64,000 nucleotides of DNA from Zhengitettix transpicula (lineage: Eukaryota; Arthropoda; Insecta; Orthoptera; Tetrigidae). Below the pieces are notes generated by a model. That model was not told the DNA's origin, did no database searches, and worked only from the letters and a program-made list of their open reading frames with translations. The stretch is from the NCBI GenBank assembly GCA_037074705.1, contig CM073596.1:59385619-59449618 (forward strand). The letters run 5' to 3'. Shown here piece by piece: positions 9,520 to 20,330 of the stretch. Position 1 is the stretch's first letter. The number at the start of each line of letters is the position of its first letter. The position numbers and the translations under genes were made by a program.

Positions 9520-10058
9520 TTTTTTTTGGGTGTAGAAAGGCTATGTACAGAGTAATCCACATAGTGGCAATTCCCCTCGTATAGCATAGGAAAGGGATTT
9601 GAAAGGGGGGATGTGGAAGGGTAGAGGAAGGTAGCCAAGGGTTAACTAGGGCCCCTGGGCTATATTTTAAGGATCCTACCCGGCATTCATCTAAAGAAAT
9701 GCAGAACAAACCCTTGAAAAACCTGCATCAGGTAGGTCGGGCATTGGGTACATGTGTCCCCTACCGTTATCTGGATGGCGGAAGAAGGGTTTGTTGTGGG
9801 GACGCAGCATTACATTCTCCGTGCCTCGACCAGTTTAGGAGGCAGCGGGGTCGACTGTTCCAATGGGAACATAGAACAACTCTTACCGTATTCCCAAGGT
9901 CTGTGACCCCGTAACATACAATCTCTCAAAACAGGGCCGAGGTGCTTCGGCATGTGGGAACCTTTGTTCAAAAAAAAACCAGAGAGAGAGGAGAAGGCAT
10001 CCCCCAACGGTAGCCTCGTCCAGATCTCTCTCTGGGAAGTTTCACCTGTGAGAGAATT
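9520..10058 (-). mobile_element. Element S copy 4, second of a tandem pair
   Basis: Runs from the T-run at 9520 to a decayed 5' hairpin at about 10040-10058 (CCTGTGAGAGAA). It is more complete than copy 3 and diverged in the 5' portion, where GGCATCCCCCAACGGTAGCC is still recognisable. Confidence 0.85.
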
Positions 10059-10084
10059 TTTAGGTACTGTATAATATACTAGCA

Positions 10085-10480
10085 TCAACCACAATTCCGC
10101 TGTAATCTTAAATTGACAACCTTTTCAAGCTCTTGTGTTCCCAAGGGGATGAAAAAAAAAACTCCCTTTTGCATCACTGCCAAAACAACAGTCGCGCATA
10201 TTTGAAAGACGAGCGGGGGATGTTTTTTTTTTATTTTTTTGCTTGGCTGAATCTTGGATCCGGTTAACAATTCCGTAAGGACTGCGGAGAAAGAGAACAA
10301 CCACCAAGGAAAAGGATTGGTGCGAAATGTCCAGAGGCAAGGAAAAAGGCTTTAATTGAAATGTACGGCGCGCTCCGGAGCTCCTCGTGGGAAAAGCCAA
10401 GTCTAACAACAAGTGCTACGGGATATTTTTTTCTCCTCCTACTTCTTCTACCCTCCTCGAAACCCATTCCCTCCCCCTCC
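10085..10480. other. GC-moderate, apparently unique block
   Basis: This block does not match other parts of the window and has fewer homopolymers than its surroundings, with a CpG-containing core near 10355-10400 (GTACGGCGCGCTCCGGAGC). It may be host non-coding sequence. No gene is supported. Confidence 0.3.
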
Positions 10481-10556
10481 CCGCCTCTCTCTCTCTCTCT
10501 TTAAGTTGTTTTAGAGAAAACGAGGCTGGCCAGAAAGCTACTACACTCTTTCCCCA

Positions 10557-10580
10557 ACACACACACACACACACACACAA
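10557..10580. repeat. (CA)n microsatellite
   Basis: Alternating CA for about 22 bases. A related GT-rich run lies at 10706-10728. Confidence 0.9.
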
Positions 10581-10910
10581 GAAATAAAAAACTTATAAAT
10601 AGCCGCCGCAGTTTGTCCGTCCCCCCCCTCACCCCTGAACTGCAAGAGGACATTGTTTATCCCTGGAGATCTTCCTTCAGTAACTAACGGTACAAGTTTG
10701 TTCTGCGTGTGTGTGTGTGCGTGTGTGTTCATTGCCCTGGGGGGATATGAGCGAAATAATTACGTATAAACGCATAATAAGTTTGATTACTGGGGACAGG
10801 CAAAAATACTGTCAGCATGTGCACACATGTGACCGTATTGTTGTAAAGGGATGTTCGGTGACGTCGAACAGGTTGGGATAAAAAAATTTTTAATTTAACG
10901 TCTGTTTTGA

Positions 10911-11222
10911 ATTAATAAAAACAATTTACGACCTTATACAGACATTTTATTATTTTTTATTATTTTGACGACGTTTCGATACCTTTTTTTTAAAATTTCT
11001 TCTTCATGTATTGGTCAATAAAAACAATTTACGACCTTATACAGACATTTTTTATATTATGTCGTCATAATATAAAAAAAATAAACAATTGTCTGTATAA
11101 GGTCGAAAATTGTTTTTATTGACCAATACCTGAAGAAGATATAAAAAATGGTATCGAAACGTCGTCAAAATAATAAAAATAATAATATATATGTATAAGG
11201 GTCATAAATTGTTTTTATTATA
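10911..11222. mobile_element. Foldback element with hammerhead-like motifs (family ii)
   Basis: A near-perfect palindrome of about 310 bp centred near 11063. Each arm ends in AATAAAAACAATTTACGACC (complement at the right), repeats that block internally, and carries the ribozyme-like motif. The plus motif (11130-11164) has core CUGAAGA, an extra A, stem GAUA/UAUC, GAAAC and the canonical cleavage triplet GUC. The minus motif (10970-11007) has lost the first core base pair region (CAUGAAGA). No coding capacity. Confidence 0.8.
11130..11164 (+). ncRNA. Hammerhead-ribozyme-like motif, family (ii)
   Basis: CUGAAGA at 11130-11136 and GAAAC at 11156-11160 followed by GUC. One unpaired base separates the core from stem II, exactly as in the other families. 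Confidence 0.42.
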
Positions 11223-11584
11223 GGATTGTGATTAAATTAAATCCAAATGTGCTAATACTATGTTGATATCCCCCCAAAAAAATAGTAAAAAAAATTATGT
11301 CCATCCCATCGCGTGATTCACTACGTAATAAGCATTTTTTACTGTAAATTTATTCTTTTTGAAAATTAAAATAAATCGTTAATGTTTAAAAAACGATTTA
11401 AGTTTAGAAAAAAATCTTTTTCTTTGGTATTAGACCCCCCAGAAAAAACTCCTCGATATTATACTTAATTTAGTAGATCATACAGCATCCATCATACAGA
11501 TATTTTTAAACAAAATTAACTTCAATTTAACAAAAATTTTGGGCCGTCTTTTAATACCAAAAACAACAACCCATTGATGACCTG

Positions 11585-11710
11585 AGTTTATTGTGTTAAT
11601 TTAGTAAATACCCGAAGAAGATACAGAAAATGTACAGAAACGTCGTCGTAATATATATATAAAAAAAGTGTCCGTGTAAGGTCATTAATTGTTTTTATTA
11701 ATTTTTAAAA
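11585..11710 (+). repeat. Solo family (ii) arm
   Basis: A single decayed arm: CCCGAAGAAGATAC, then CAGAAACGTCGTCG, then the arm-specific tail ending GGTCATTAATTGTTTTTATT. No inverted partner was found nearby. Confidence 0.6.
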
Positions 11711-11814
11711 AAATACGCGTTAAATTAAAACATATATTAATGACATTAAACACTGGTAAATAAATCTAATTCATATCAATAACTATCTGACATTTTTATT
11801 TTGAGATTATTCGG

Positions 11815-12455
11815 CTTTTTTATTGCCTTGGAGTAGACGAGTGAGGTAGAAAAAGTGAAAATAAAAGGCAAAGAAAATTTAAAAAAAGGAAAACAAATAA
11901 ACAGAGGGTAGAAAACAGAAAGAAAGAGGCAGGTCAAAGTGATTACGAGGAAGATCGTCCAGAAAATAAAATAAAAAAACACAAGAAAAATAGAGAAAAA
12001 AGAGAGGCAGTGTACAAGAAACAACGTTTCGAACAGTACGGGTTCGTCATCAGGGAGAAAACAACATTCAGACACGCAACACTTATTAGGGGGACGGGGG
12101 GGACGGGGGGGGCGGGGGGGGGCAGACTTACTTAATTCGGACTGGTCCTAGAGTGGCAGCTGTATATAGTATATAGAGTCCGCATCTGAATTTCGTGACG
12201 ATTTTCCACGTCGTCTCTTTAGCCTGACTTATTTCTCCCTCTCTCTCTTTCTGTTTTTCTTCTTTCCTTTGTTTTCTTCACTTCGACTATATCTTTATAA
12301 CTGATTTTTCTTCTTATCTTCTAGACGATCTTTCTCGTCATCTCGTTGACTTGTCTCTTTCTTTCTATTTTTCTTGTTTCTTTCCTTTCGATTTTTTTAC
12401 TTTTATTTGCCTTTTTTTTGACTTTTCCTTTCTCACTTATCTACTCCTAGACGAT
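11815..12455. mobile_element. Foldback element with hammerhead-like motif (family iv)
   Basis: The left arm, read on the minus strand, and the right arm, read on the plus strand, share a pyrimidine-rich sequence. It contains AGACGATCTTTCTCGTCAT or the variant GGACGATCTTCCTCGTAAT, then CTCTTTCTTTCT and TTTGCCTTTT. The left arm carries an intact motif on the minus strand at 12019-12053. The right arm counterpart near 12190-12230 is unrecognisable apart from a GACGATTTTCCACGTCGTC remnant. The spacer contains a long G/C run at 12090-12123. Confidence 0.6.
12019..12053 (-). ncRNA. Hammerhead-ribozyme-like motif, family (iv)
   Basis: On the minus strand: CUGAUGA (12047-12053), one extra C, stem GAAC/GUUC, GAAAC (12026-12030), GUU. 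Sequence outside the core is unrelated to families i-iii, so the boxes have been kept while stem and loop changed. Confidence 0.42.
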
Positions 12456-13424
12456 GGAATACTAAAATAATCTAAATAATAATGTTACGTCAACATTGTG
12501 AGTTTTTTTTTTCAAATCCAGAATAATTTTCTGATTCAGAGTTTGAGGTTAGAGGTTTTAAGGATTACGCTATTGTCCAGAGATTGTCTGGAACATTTGA
12601 AATCCCCAAGAACTTATTTAAAAATATTGTTCATTGAACTTCATAATGATTATTCATCACTATTAGTGAATCCAACGTCCGCTTCAAGCACTGGAATGTT
12701 TCTCTGATCACCGTAAATCGATACTGTTTCCACGCCGCGTGTGTGTGTGTGTGCGCTTACAGGTTATTGATCTAATTATCTACCGTGTGTATGTCGGATT
12801 TGGACAGGAAACAGAAATTGCATCCTCCGATAAACGCATTTCCTTGATACCTGTTTACAGGTGGAATATCTTCTTTTATTGTTGCCAAACATAGGGAGGG
12901 GGGGCAGAGGGGGTAGGGGTGACAACCGAGCTGTCAATACAAATCATTCAGGAAGCCGCAATTGTGGGATGAATGTTGCGATAGTAGATAAATCGATTGT
13001 ATCGTTCTGGTGAATAATACGTCATATCGATAAAACATCAGATTTATTTACATTCAATGTTTACTGACCTTAGTTTATATGGAGTACAAATTAAAATTGT
13101 TGTTGAATGTACAGAAAGAAATTGCAGTCATTCAACGCGAGTCCTTGCAATTTTTTTTTAAGTTCAAATATTTGCAGATAGTATTTACACTGGAGTGACG
13201 TCTCGTGACGTCACATTTCTGTTTTCAATATGGCAATCAGAGGACAGCTGACTTGAACCCCGTTGTGTTGTCATATATATATATATTTTATTTATAATAG
13301 TAATATTTATTTTGTCTGAATAATAAGTATTTATAATAAGCAGTTGGGACGTGTCTTTTGAAGTATTTTTTTTAAAAAAAGGGCTATAAAATAATTGGTA
13401 CACATTTAGCACAGCCTATTCTAG
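12456..13424. other. Mostly unrecognised; contains a TGACGTCA site
   Basis: No gene. TGACGTCA lies at 13206-13213 next to GTGACGTCTC, and a (TA)n tract at 13273-13286. The part at 12890-12990 has a G run and looks unique. Confidence 0.4.
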
Positions 13425-13530
13425 GTTCTCCAGAGATATACGTGCGTTGTAGTTGACTCCCTAGACTTTTTTCGTTAAAGATAAAAAACTCGAGCGACAA
13501 TTTATTCATTATTCCAGATTGCATCAAATC
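13425..13530 (+). repeat. Second copy of the repeat at 3455-3570
   Basis: Same order of landmarks as the first copy. An S element starts right at its end, so the S copy probably inserted within this repeat. Confidence 0.75.
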
Positions 13531-14024
13531 GCAGAGAGGAGGCTATTCTCTCGCAGGCAGTACCTGCGAGGGATGTTCTCTCGCAGGCAGAACCTTGTAG
13601 GAGAGATACGAAGGGGCTACCTTTGGGGATGCCTTTTCCTCTCCGTTTTTGAACTAAGGTTCCCACAAGCCGAGGCACTTCGGCCTGTTCTGAGAGGTGT
13701 ATGTTCCTGGGGTCATAGACCTTGGGCATACGGTAACAGTTGTCCGCTTTTCCCATTGGAACAGTCGGCCAGCTGCCTCCTAAACTGGTCGAGGCACGGA
13801 GAAGGGAATGCTGCGTCCCCACAGCAAGCTCCTCTCCCGCTATCGGAAGGGCGTGGGACAAGTACCAAATGCCGGACCTACCTGATGCAGGTTTTTCTAG
13901 GGTTTTCCCTGTATTACTTTTAGGCGAATGCTGGGTAGGATCCTTAAAATATAGCCCGGGGGGCCCTACTTCACCCTTGGCTACCTTCCTCTACCCTTCC
14001 GCATTCCCCCTTTCAAATTCCTTT
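13531..14024 (+). mobile_element. Element S copy 5 with doubled 5' hairpin, 3'-truncated
   Basis: Plus-strand copy starting with two successive versions of the 5' hairpin (CTCTCGCAGGCAG at 13548 and again at 13578) separated by TACCTGCGAGGGAT. It continues through the full body and stops near TTTCAAATTCCTTTG, so the terminal 60-70 bases and A-tail are missing. A 134-codon open frame across it is fortuitous; other S copies do not keep it. Confidence 0.85.
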
Positions 14025-16194
14025 GTCTGCAGATGTACCAAATAAATTTTTCTTAACGGATAACAAATTAAAAATCACATAATTCCTTTGTCGTTGAAAC
14101 ATTCTTTACTCCGTGTCCCGTGACGCTTCTTTTAAAAATTGCAAAGATATGCTATTCATGCAAGAACTTGCACCTCACACATCTGGTGGCGGGCTCCTAC
14201 ACTACTGGTGCATTTTTGGTGGTTGTTGTTGCTGCAAGAAGTTGTACAACGATTTTCATAGACACTCTACATTGGAATTTATCTACGTAATAATTGATTT
14301 GCTAGGGTAAAGTCAATCTAAGAAAATAAAGCAAGGTCACTGGAAATATATTATTAAATAAGATTCAGAGACCTGTGGTTAATTGCTATTTTAAAAAGGC
14401 CTAACCGAACAGAGGCAATGGTAAAATAGTAAAAAAAAATGGGTAATGAAAATTGAATAAGTTCTGATCAGGTGCAAGGGTTAATTAGAAATAGTTATGA
14501 TATGAGAACAGTTTTTCTTATCGGGGTTGTGTTAAGTAGAAGGAAATTGTGAATTGCACACTTACGCCTATATAATGGAGGTCGAACTCTTGATGAAAGT
14601 AAGAGATTGTATTTAATTAAAATGTTGCTGGACGAAGGACGGTTTCATAAAATCCTAAATAATAAAGGTGGCAGGTCAGTCGGCAACAGAGAATATTGCA
14701 TGACCCAGACAATTAGAGCAAAGTGCGGAAGTTGAATTTTTTTTTTTTCCCGCACCACATCTCTCTTGGTGAAGGGGAGAGGAGGAGGGGGGTGGGGAAT
14801 TGTACGTGAGCAGATTGCGCGAGAGGGTGGAGGAGATAAGCCCCGGCCATGTCGTGGTCAGCCTGTTAGCATATCCGTGGCGTGCAAAAATCCACACACA
14901 CACACACACACAGTGGCAGATTAGGGGATTTACACAATCCCTGCCTGCCAGATACAGAGATTTCAGACTAACCCCCCTTACGCTGTGGATGACCACACTT
15001 GTCCAAGGTAGTGTGGGGGTGTGTGTGTGCGGAGGGAAAAAAAGGGGGGGCGGACGGGAAGGAATGAAATATAACTACGTATTGCGGCTTCCAACTACGC
15101 TAAAGAAAATATTTCAGACCTAATTATCATAAAGGATGATAACCATGCAATGTTAGACAGTCTGGTAACATAGGAAAATAAACTTAAAACTATGAAGAAA
15201 ATAAGAGCTCAGAACGTTTTTGAAATCGATTAGTCAAGTAATTAACGCTAATTAATCGGTAGGACAGTTCGACCGTGGTTAAACGATTGCGGAAAGTAAA
15301 CTTAAGTCCGTGAGAACCTGCCCTGGAATGAAACCGTGGATTTAAGGAGATTTTAGTCTGGCACCAGGTTGATTGAGTTAATACTTTTTTTTTAATTATA
15401 CAGATTTAGCAGGGATAATTCTGTATAATTAAAATAAATGAAGTAGTCCAGGAACATCCAAAAATTAAGTGACACTTCATTTTTTGTTGTTGTTGTTGTT
15501 CCACACACATGAAACTTTCATTACAGACGGAACTTGAAAGCGCGGTCAGTTATTGAATATAAAATTTGCAAGTTTTAGTTCCGAATATGACTTCGACAGG
15601 ATTCACACACACACAATTTTCAAAGTTGCAATTACTGGAAGCCTTCCGCCTCAGTTCCACATCCCCCGCAAACCAACTCCAACCCCGATCCCTCCCTCCC
15701 CAAACCCCCTCTAATTACAGATATTAATTAATCTTTTTGAACCTCGAGCCTGCTGAACGCAATTCGCTTTTAGCCTCCGTGATTAATGATTTTCCGGTCG
15801 TTCATTTGTCCGTGGTAACAGGTGTCAAGCACAAACGCGATGGCTTCCACGGTGCACGAAACAAACACACACACTCAATTACACATCCAGAGAGACGCCG
15901 CTTGATGAATCGTTCGTCCAATATCTGACGTTGGGATGTGGGGTGGAAAGAAAAAAAATCAAACAACAAAAGATCACACTTGACTTCTTCTTCCCCGGTC
16001 CCCGGGCACGTTGCTTCTGCAGGTACCCATGCGTGGACCCCTCTACCAACACCACCACCACTGACCTGTGGTTGACCAAGGCTTCAGGTATTCAGTGACG
16101 TCATTGTACGGGACCAAATATAGTCGTGTAATTCCGAATCAATAGTTTTTTTTATAGACATAGAAAATCTCACTTGCTCAATTGTTACGTCTTC
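14025..16194. other. Unannotated region with microsatellites
   Basis: No gene supported. Landmarks are a G-rich tract at 14770-14800, (CA)n at 14892-14911, a G/T-rich run at 15010-15050, a TTG run at 15483-15500 and C-rich blocks at 15660-15715. The stretch 15735-15880 is CpG-containing and may be unique host sequence. Confidence 0.4.
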
Positions 16195-16765
16195 TGGGCG
16201 CCGTATTTTGAGCGGCCGTGCCCTGAGCGCGAGGACAAGTGTCCCTTCCTCAACCCTGATCTCTGAGCCAGCAGCGATAAACTTTTTCCGAAGACCAACA
16301 ACGGTATCAGTCTTGTTGTTTTGTTGGAATTTTTAGTAACACGGATTTTGAAATTATATCATTTAATTGACTTTACAACACCTGAAGATGTCCTCATAAA
16401 TTAGGGACGAAACTTGTGGAATGTTTTTTATTCTATTACAATGTTAAAAAGTTTACAATAATAATAAATTTATAACTAAATAGGTTTATTTAAGGACGTC
16501 AGATACAAAGATTTGTATCTTAATAGATCATTTCTAAGCATATTGATTAAACGACCAATAGGAACAGTTTCCATATTCTAGATAGAGATAGGAATTATTA
16601 ATCCAGATAAGTTTCAGAAACGTTGTACATTAAACACTCTGTGTTACATTCATCTAATGTTAAAACCAAGACTGATAAAGTTACTGAGCGGTCAGGATTT
16701 TGAGGAAGGGACTGTCGTTAGGAACGCTCAGGGCACGGCCGCTCAAAATACGACACCCTCTTCCG
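16195..16765. mobile_element. Foldback element with terminal inverted repeats and hammerhead-like motif (family vi)
   Basis: GTATTTTGAGCGGCCGTGCC at 16204 is mirrored by its complement ending near 16750. The similarity extends inward through the CCCTTCCTCA block and an ATCAGTCTTG block, giving arms of about 65-120 bp. The interior holds a plus-strand motif at 16382-16413 with core CUGAAGA, stem GUCC/GGAC and GAAAC, but it then reads UUGUGG so the NUH triplet is lost. A second decayed box (CAGAAACGTTGTAC) lies at 16615. Confidence 0.6.
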
Positions 16766-16968
16766 ACGACAGAGAGCACAACGTCATAGTATTTATTTTG
16801 AATTATAGGAAGCCGAATATATTAACGACAAAATGTCAGATAAACATATGATTAATGCTTTGAATATTATATCACAGTTACGGCGATAAATCTTGCAACT
16901 AGAATTACTTCGAATATTTAATTAATATTTACAACCTGAAAACACGCATTTTGATGGGGGGGGGGGAG

Positions 16969-17461
16969 GTCTGCGAGGGCTATTCTCTCGCACGCAGAAC
17001 CTTATAGGAGAGACACGAAGGGGCTACCTTTGGGGATGCCTTTTCCTCTCCGTTATTGAACTAACGTTCCCACAAGCCGAGGAACCTCGGCCTCTTCTGA
17101 GAGGTGCATGTTCCGGGGTCACAGACATTGGGCATACGGAACAGTCGGCCAGCTGTCTCCTAAACTAGTCGAGGCACGGAGAAGGCAAAGCTGCGACTCC
17201 ACAGCAAACTCCTCTCCCGCTATCGGAAGGGCGTGGGACAAGTACCCAATGCCCGACCTACCTGATGCAGGTTTTTCTAGGGTTTTCCCTGCATTACTTT
17301 TAGGCGAATACCGGGTAGGATCCTTAAAATATAGCCCGGGGCCCCCTAGTTAACCCTTGGCTACCTTCCTCTACCTTTCCGCATCCCCCCTTCCAAATCC
17401 CTTCCTATGCTATTAAAGCGGAGTTGCCCAAAGTGGATTCCCCTGTACATAGCCTGTCTAC
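16969..17461 (+). mobile_element. Element S copy 6
   Basis: Nearly full-length plus-strand copy beginning at the 5' hairpin GTCTGCGAGGGC. A short internal deletion removes part of the CGGTAAGAGTTG region. It ends at GCCTGTCTAC without a clear A-tail. A G run directly precedes the 5' end. Confidence 0.87.
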
Positions 17462-17748
17462 ACCTTCTTCACCTTCGTCTTCCACTGATAGGACTCTACA
17501 GAAACGTATATTTTACGTAAGGATCCGTATGTGAAAAATGCCTAATGAATTTAAGTGTCCCAAGAAAATCGGACAAGGCTTAAAAAATGACGAAGTCTCA
17601 CTCTAAAGGAGATTGAATGTAAAATAAGTTTAACAATATAAATTTATATTTCTCAACTACAAAATTAGTTTTTTTTGTTTTTCTTTACTTTGAGTGCAAA
17701 ATTTTTATTTATTTGGAACTTTAGAAAGATAGCGGTGATTGAGATTCC

Positions 17749-18008
17749 GTTTACATTGGACAGACTAAACGGGCTCTAGAGACGAGGATCAAAGAACACA
17801 CAGCGACACATCATGCTGTGATTACAAACGACATTTATGTAAAACAACACATGATCAAATTAAGATCCTAGCCGTTGAACCCAATTATTATCAAAGACTA
17901 ATTACTGAAATGGTCCACCATCAAAATTTCACTAACAAAATTCTATTAATATTCCAAAATGGCACTGACTCTTTGAGCAAAGTCTACGATCTTTTGTTAC
18001 CCCCTTGA
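17749..18008 (+). pseudogene. Penelope-like retroelement, GIY-YIG endonuclease C-terminal remnant
   Basis: Penelope-like elements encode a reverse transcriptase followed by a GIY-YIG nuclease that nicks target DNA. The first frame (17749-17868) reads VYIGQTKRALETRIKEH, the conserved YIG(Q/E)T...R...EH signature of that nuclease, then about 18 more residues. A stop at 17869-17871 interrupts it, and the reading continues in another frame from 17868. That second frame gives VEPNYYQRLITEMVHHQN and a C-terminal tail ending with TGA at 18006-18008, which matches the usual end of the protein. The GIY half, the linker and the reverse transcriptase were not found upstream, so this is a 5'-truncated dead copy. 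It is followed 71 nt later by a decayed hammerhead-like motif, as expected for the 3' part of such elements. Confidence 0.85.
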
Positions 18009-18078
18009 CTCCTTCTATAATCTTTGGACAGCTATATATACAAGCACACCGCAGTTACCCGGGATTCTTGCTCGTGTA

Positions 18079-18113
18079 CTTGAGACGTTCCACAAGGTAC
18101 AAACGTTGTACCC
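18079..18113 (+). ncRNA. Decayed hammerhead-like motif downstream of the Penelope-like remnant
   Basis: CUUGAGACGUUCC, then CACAAGGUAC, then AAACGUUGUA. This keeps the layout (core, stem II side, GAAAC-GUUGU) but the core is CUUGAGA and the G of GAAAC is missing. Its place just after the GIY-YIG stop codon is the main evidence tying the motif families to Penelope-like elements. Confidence 0.4.
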
Positions 18114-18152
18114 GTTTTTATTTTTTAAAGTCTGTTTTTCGGCTATATTGTT

Positions 18153-18524
18153 CATATATATATATATATATAGATATATATAGACGTAAATTTTCAGAAG
18201 CAGTTTTTAAATTATTTAATAGTAAATAAATTAAATAATAAATTATTTAAAGAGACTCACTCACGCTATTAGTGTTCTGTTCCATAAACAAACCTTTTAT
18301 ACATATCGTGTTTCCCCCCTCCCCCCCCATTTAATCATAGTTCGGCCTTAATATTCTCGGAACGCATTATGCAACTTCAAACACAATTCTCATTACTGAC
18401 AATCAACTCTGATGAAAGCTTCCTATAAATTAGAACTCGTCAATATGTTCCAATTAAGTGAAACATTACAATCGTTCGTAGAGTGAACAGTATAGCGGTG
18501 TAGATATATATATATATATTTATT

Positions 18525-18578
<54 letters not shown>

Positions 18579-18600
18579 CATATATATGCATCGGTGAAAT
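18153..18600. repeat. (TA)n microsatellites and low-complexity sequence
   Basis: (TA)n tracts lie at about 18154-18185 and, interrupted, at 18503-18588; another is at 18746-18776. A C run is at 18317-18328. A CTGATGAAAGCTTCC block near 18408 resembles the hammerhead core but lacks the rest. Confidence 0.8.
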
Positions 18601-18857
18601 TAAAGGTGACTCAGTGAACTGCGTGTATGATGACCAGATTACAGAGTTCTCAAAGTGGACAACCGAGGGTTAAATAAATAAATTTAAAATTGACACTGCA
18701 GTATAATAAAGTTTATCCACGGAGAACGTGGAAATCATCGTTTTGTATATATATATATATCGTTATATATATATATCCATAATTATCTCCAGTGTTTGAA
18801 CACAGGCATCGTTTTTACATGGGTGTAACGTAATTGACGTTCCAGGTGCGATACGAA

Positions 18858-19028
18858 GGGGGGGGGAGAGAAAGAGAGCGAAAAAAAGAGAAGGAGAGAG
18901 AAGGAGAGAGAAGGAGAGAAAGAGAAAGAGAGAGAGAAAGGAAGAGAGAGAAAGGAAGAGAGAGAAAGGAAGAGAGAGAAAGGAAGAGAGAGAAAGGAAG
19001 AGAGAGAGAGAAAGAGAGAGAGAGAAAT
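18858..19028. repeat. (GA)n-rich minisatellite with AGAGAGAAAGGA units
   Basis: Purine-only tract of about 170 bp in which GAAGAGAGAGAAAG-type units recur every 12-14 bases in the second half. The Arg/Glu-rich and Ser/Leu-rich frames across it are artefacts of composition. Confidence 0.9.
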
Positions 19029-19429
19029 GCATTACAACCGAGAAGGTGACAAAATTATGTCACTGGAATCAAAAATAATGGTGCGTTACTGAAATACACT
19101 TTTAATTATTAATTTATAAACCTCGGTCACATTTATTAATTCTGTTATTTTGAAAAATTTCTCTATTGAAGTTCCATACAAAGCAAGTTCTTCCGGTAAT
19201 TTTTTTTTACTTGACATTACATTGCCTTCGGTTGTTAAGAAACCTCGTTGTAATTACAGGTCATTATATTCACATATATATATTGTGAAAGCGGTGATGT
19301 TATTGACCTTTTTGTTCCCTCCACTTTTCCAATCACAGAAGTGACCTGGAGAAATTTCAGATTATTTGTCTTTTTTTTAAAAAAAAAAAAGAAAGGGTGA
19401 AGGGTGAGTAAAAGTTTGTGCCTAGCGTA

Positions 19430-19690
19430 ATTGGTGATGCATGTCTGGTCCTGGTATTAATTAAGCGTTCGGCTATTAGCGGCGAATTTCGCGTGGTCCG
19501 CTGGACAGCTGCTGCTGGTATTATTAACGGACTTTGATTGATGTCTTCCTGCCGGGCCGCGAAGGGCGACAGCCAATTACAGCCGCACCCCGCGCGCGCC
19601 CTTCCCACCTGCCGCCGCCACCCCCGCAGTTCGCAGTGGCGCCGCGTAACGGCCGGTCGACACACGGCCCTGCTACGGTCCTCGCCGAAT
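19430..19690. promoter_or_regulatory. CpG-rich island, candidate regulatory element
   Basis: About thirty CpG dinucleotides lie between 19469 and 19690, in a landscape where CpG is sparse. The island contains CGCGCGCGCC, GGCGCCGCG, CAGCTGCTGC (an E-box-like site), TTTGATTGATG and several AATTA-type homeodomain-like cores. No repeat match elsewhere in the window. Frames of 60-100 codons cross it on both strands but show no known domain. It could be an unmethylated CpG island at a promoter or a developmental enhancer; I cannot tell which. Confidence 0.5.
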
Positions 19691-19739
19691 AAAATTAATA
19701 AAAAAAAAAGGAAAGAAACGTACTGACAACATCAACATA

Positions 19740-20330
19740 GCTCAGCAGGAAGTCAAAGCTCTGCCTTATGGTGAATTATATCATTGCCATAAACAAATCC
19801 TTGACTCCTCATGGTAGAAATTATACGCCAGAGCAAAATTACCGATCTTGTGATTCATTTCCTCCCAATGGGTGACAAGCTAGGTTTAAGAATATAACTA
19901 CAGCTATACTTACAGAGATTTAGTAAAATTCAAATATTATTTATTAGAGGAAACATTTTTATTTGCCTCGTCCTAAGAGTCGTTTTCTTTATATGTGATA
20001 TACCGCTAAAGAACCACAACGGTTTGTTTGGAATTCCCTCAATTAACCCTTCGTGGGTGGTTTTCAATACATCAGCTGTTGCACACTGCCACGTGTTTCC
20101 CTAAAATTTCACTTTTATAATGTTATCGCATGTTTCCCCGATGCCTTCACTTCTCTCTGCTTGAACTAAGGTCCCCACATGCTGTTTTGAGGAGTAGATG
20201 GGGGCGGGTGAGGATTGAATCCAATGCCAATAAGTCGTTTGTTTCTACGATTCCAGGCCACGAGGGAGTCATGTTTCTAGGTAATCTCGTGGTAGAACGT
20301 TCATGGTAACATGTGTTGTGTCTCTCCAAC
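19740..20330. other. No feature recognised
   Basis: Mixed-composition sequence with stops in all frames and no match to other parts of the window. Confidence 0.45.

Noticed and set aside
13519..13923. 134-codon open frame on the plus strand
   Set aside because: It lies wholly inside element S. Other S copies break this frame and show different fortuitous frames on both strands.
18408..18440. CTGATGAAAGCTTCC as another hammerhead-like motif
   Set aside because: No GAAAC box at the right distance and no stem II; similarity is limited to the core box.
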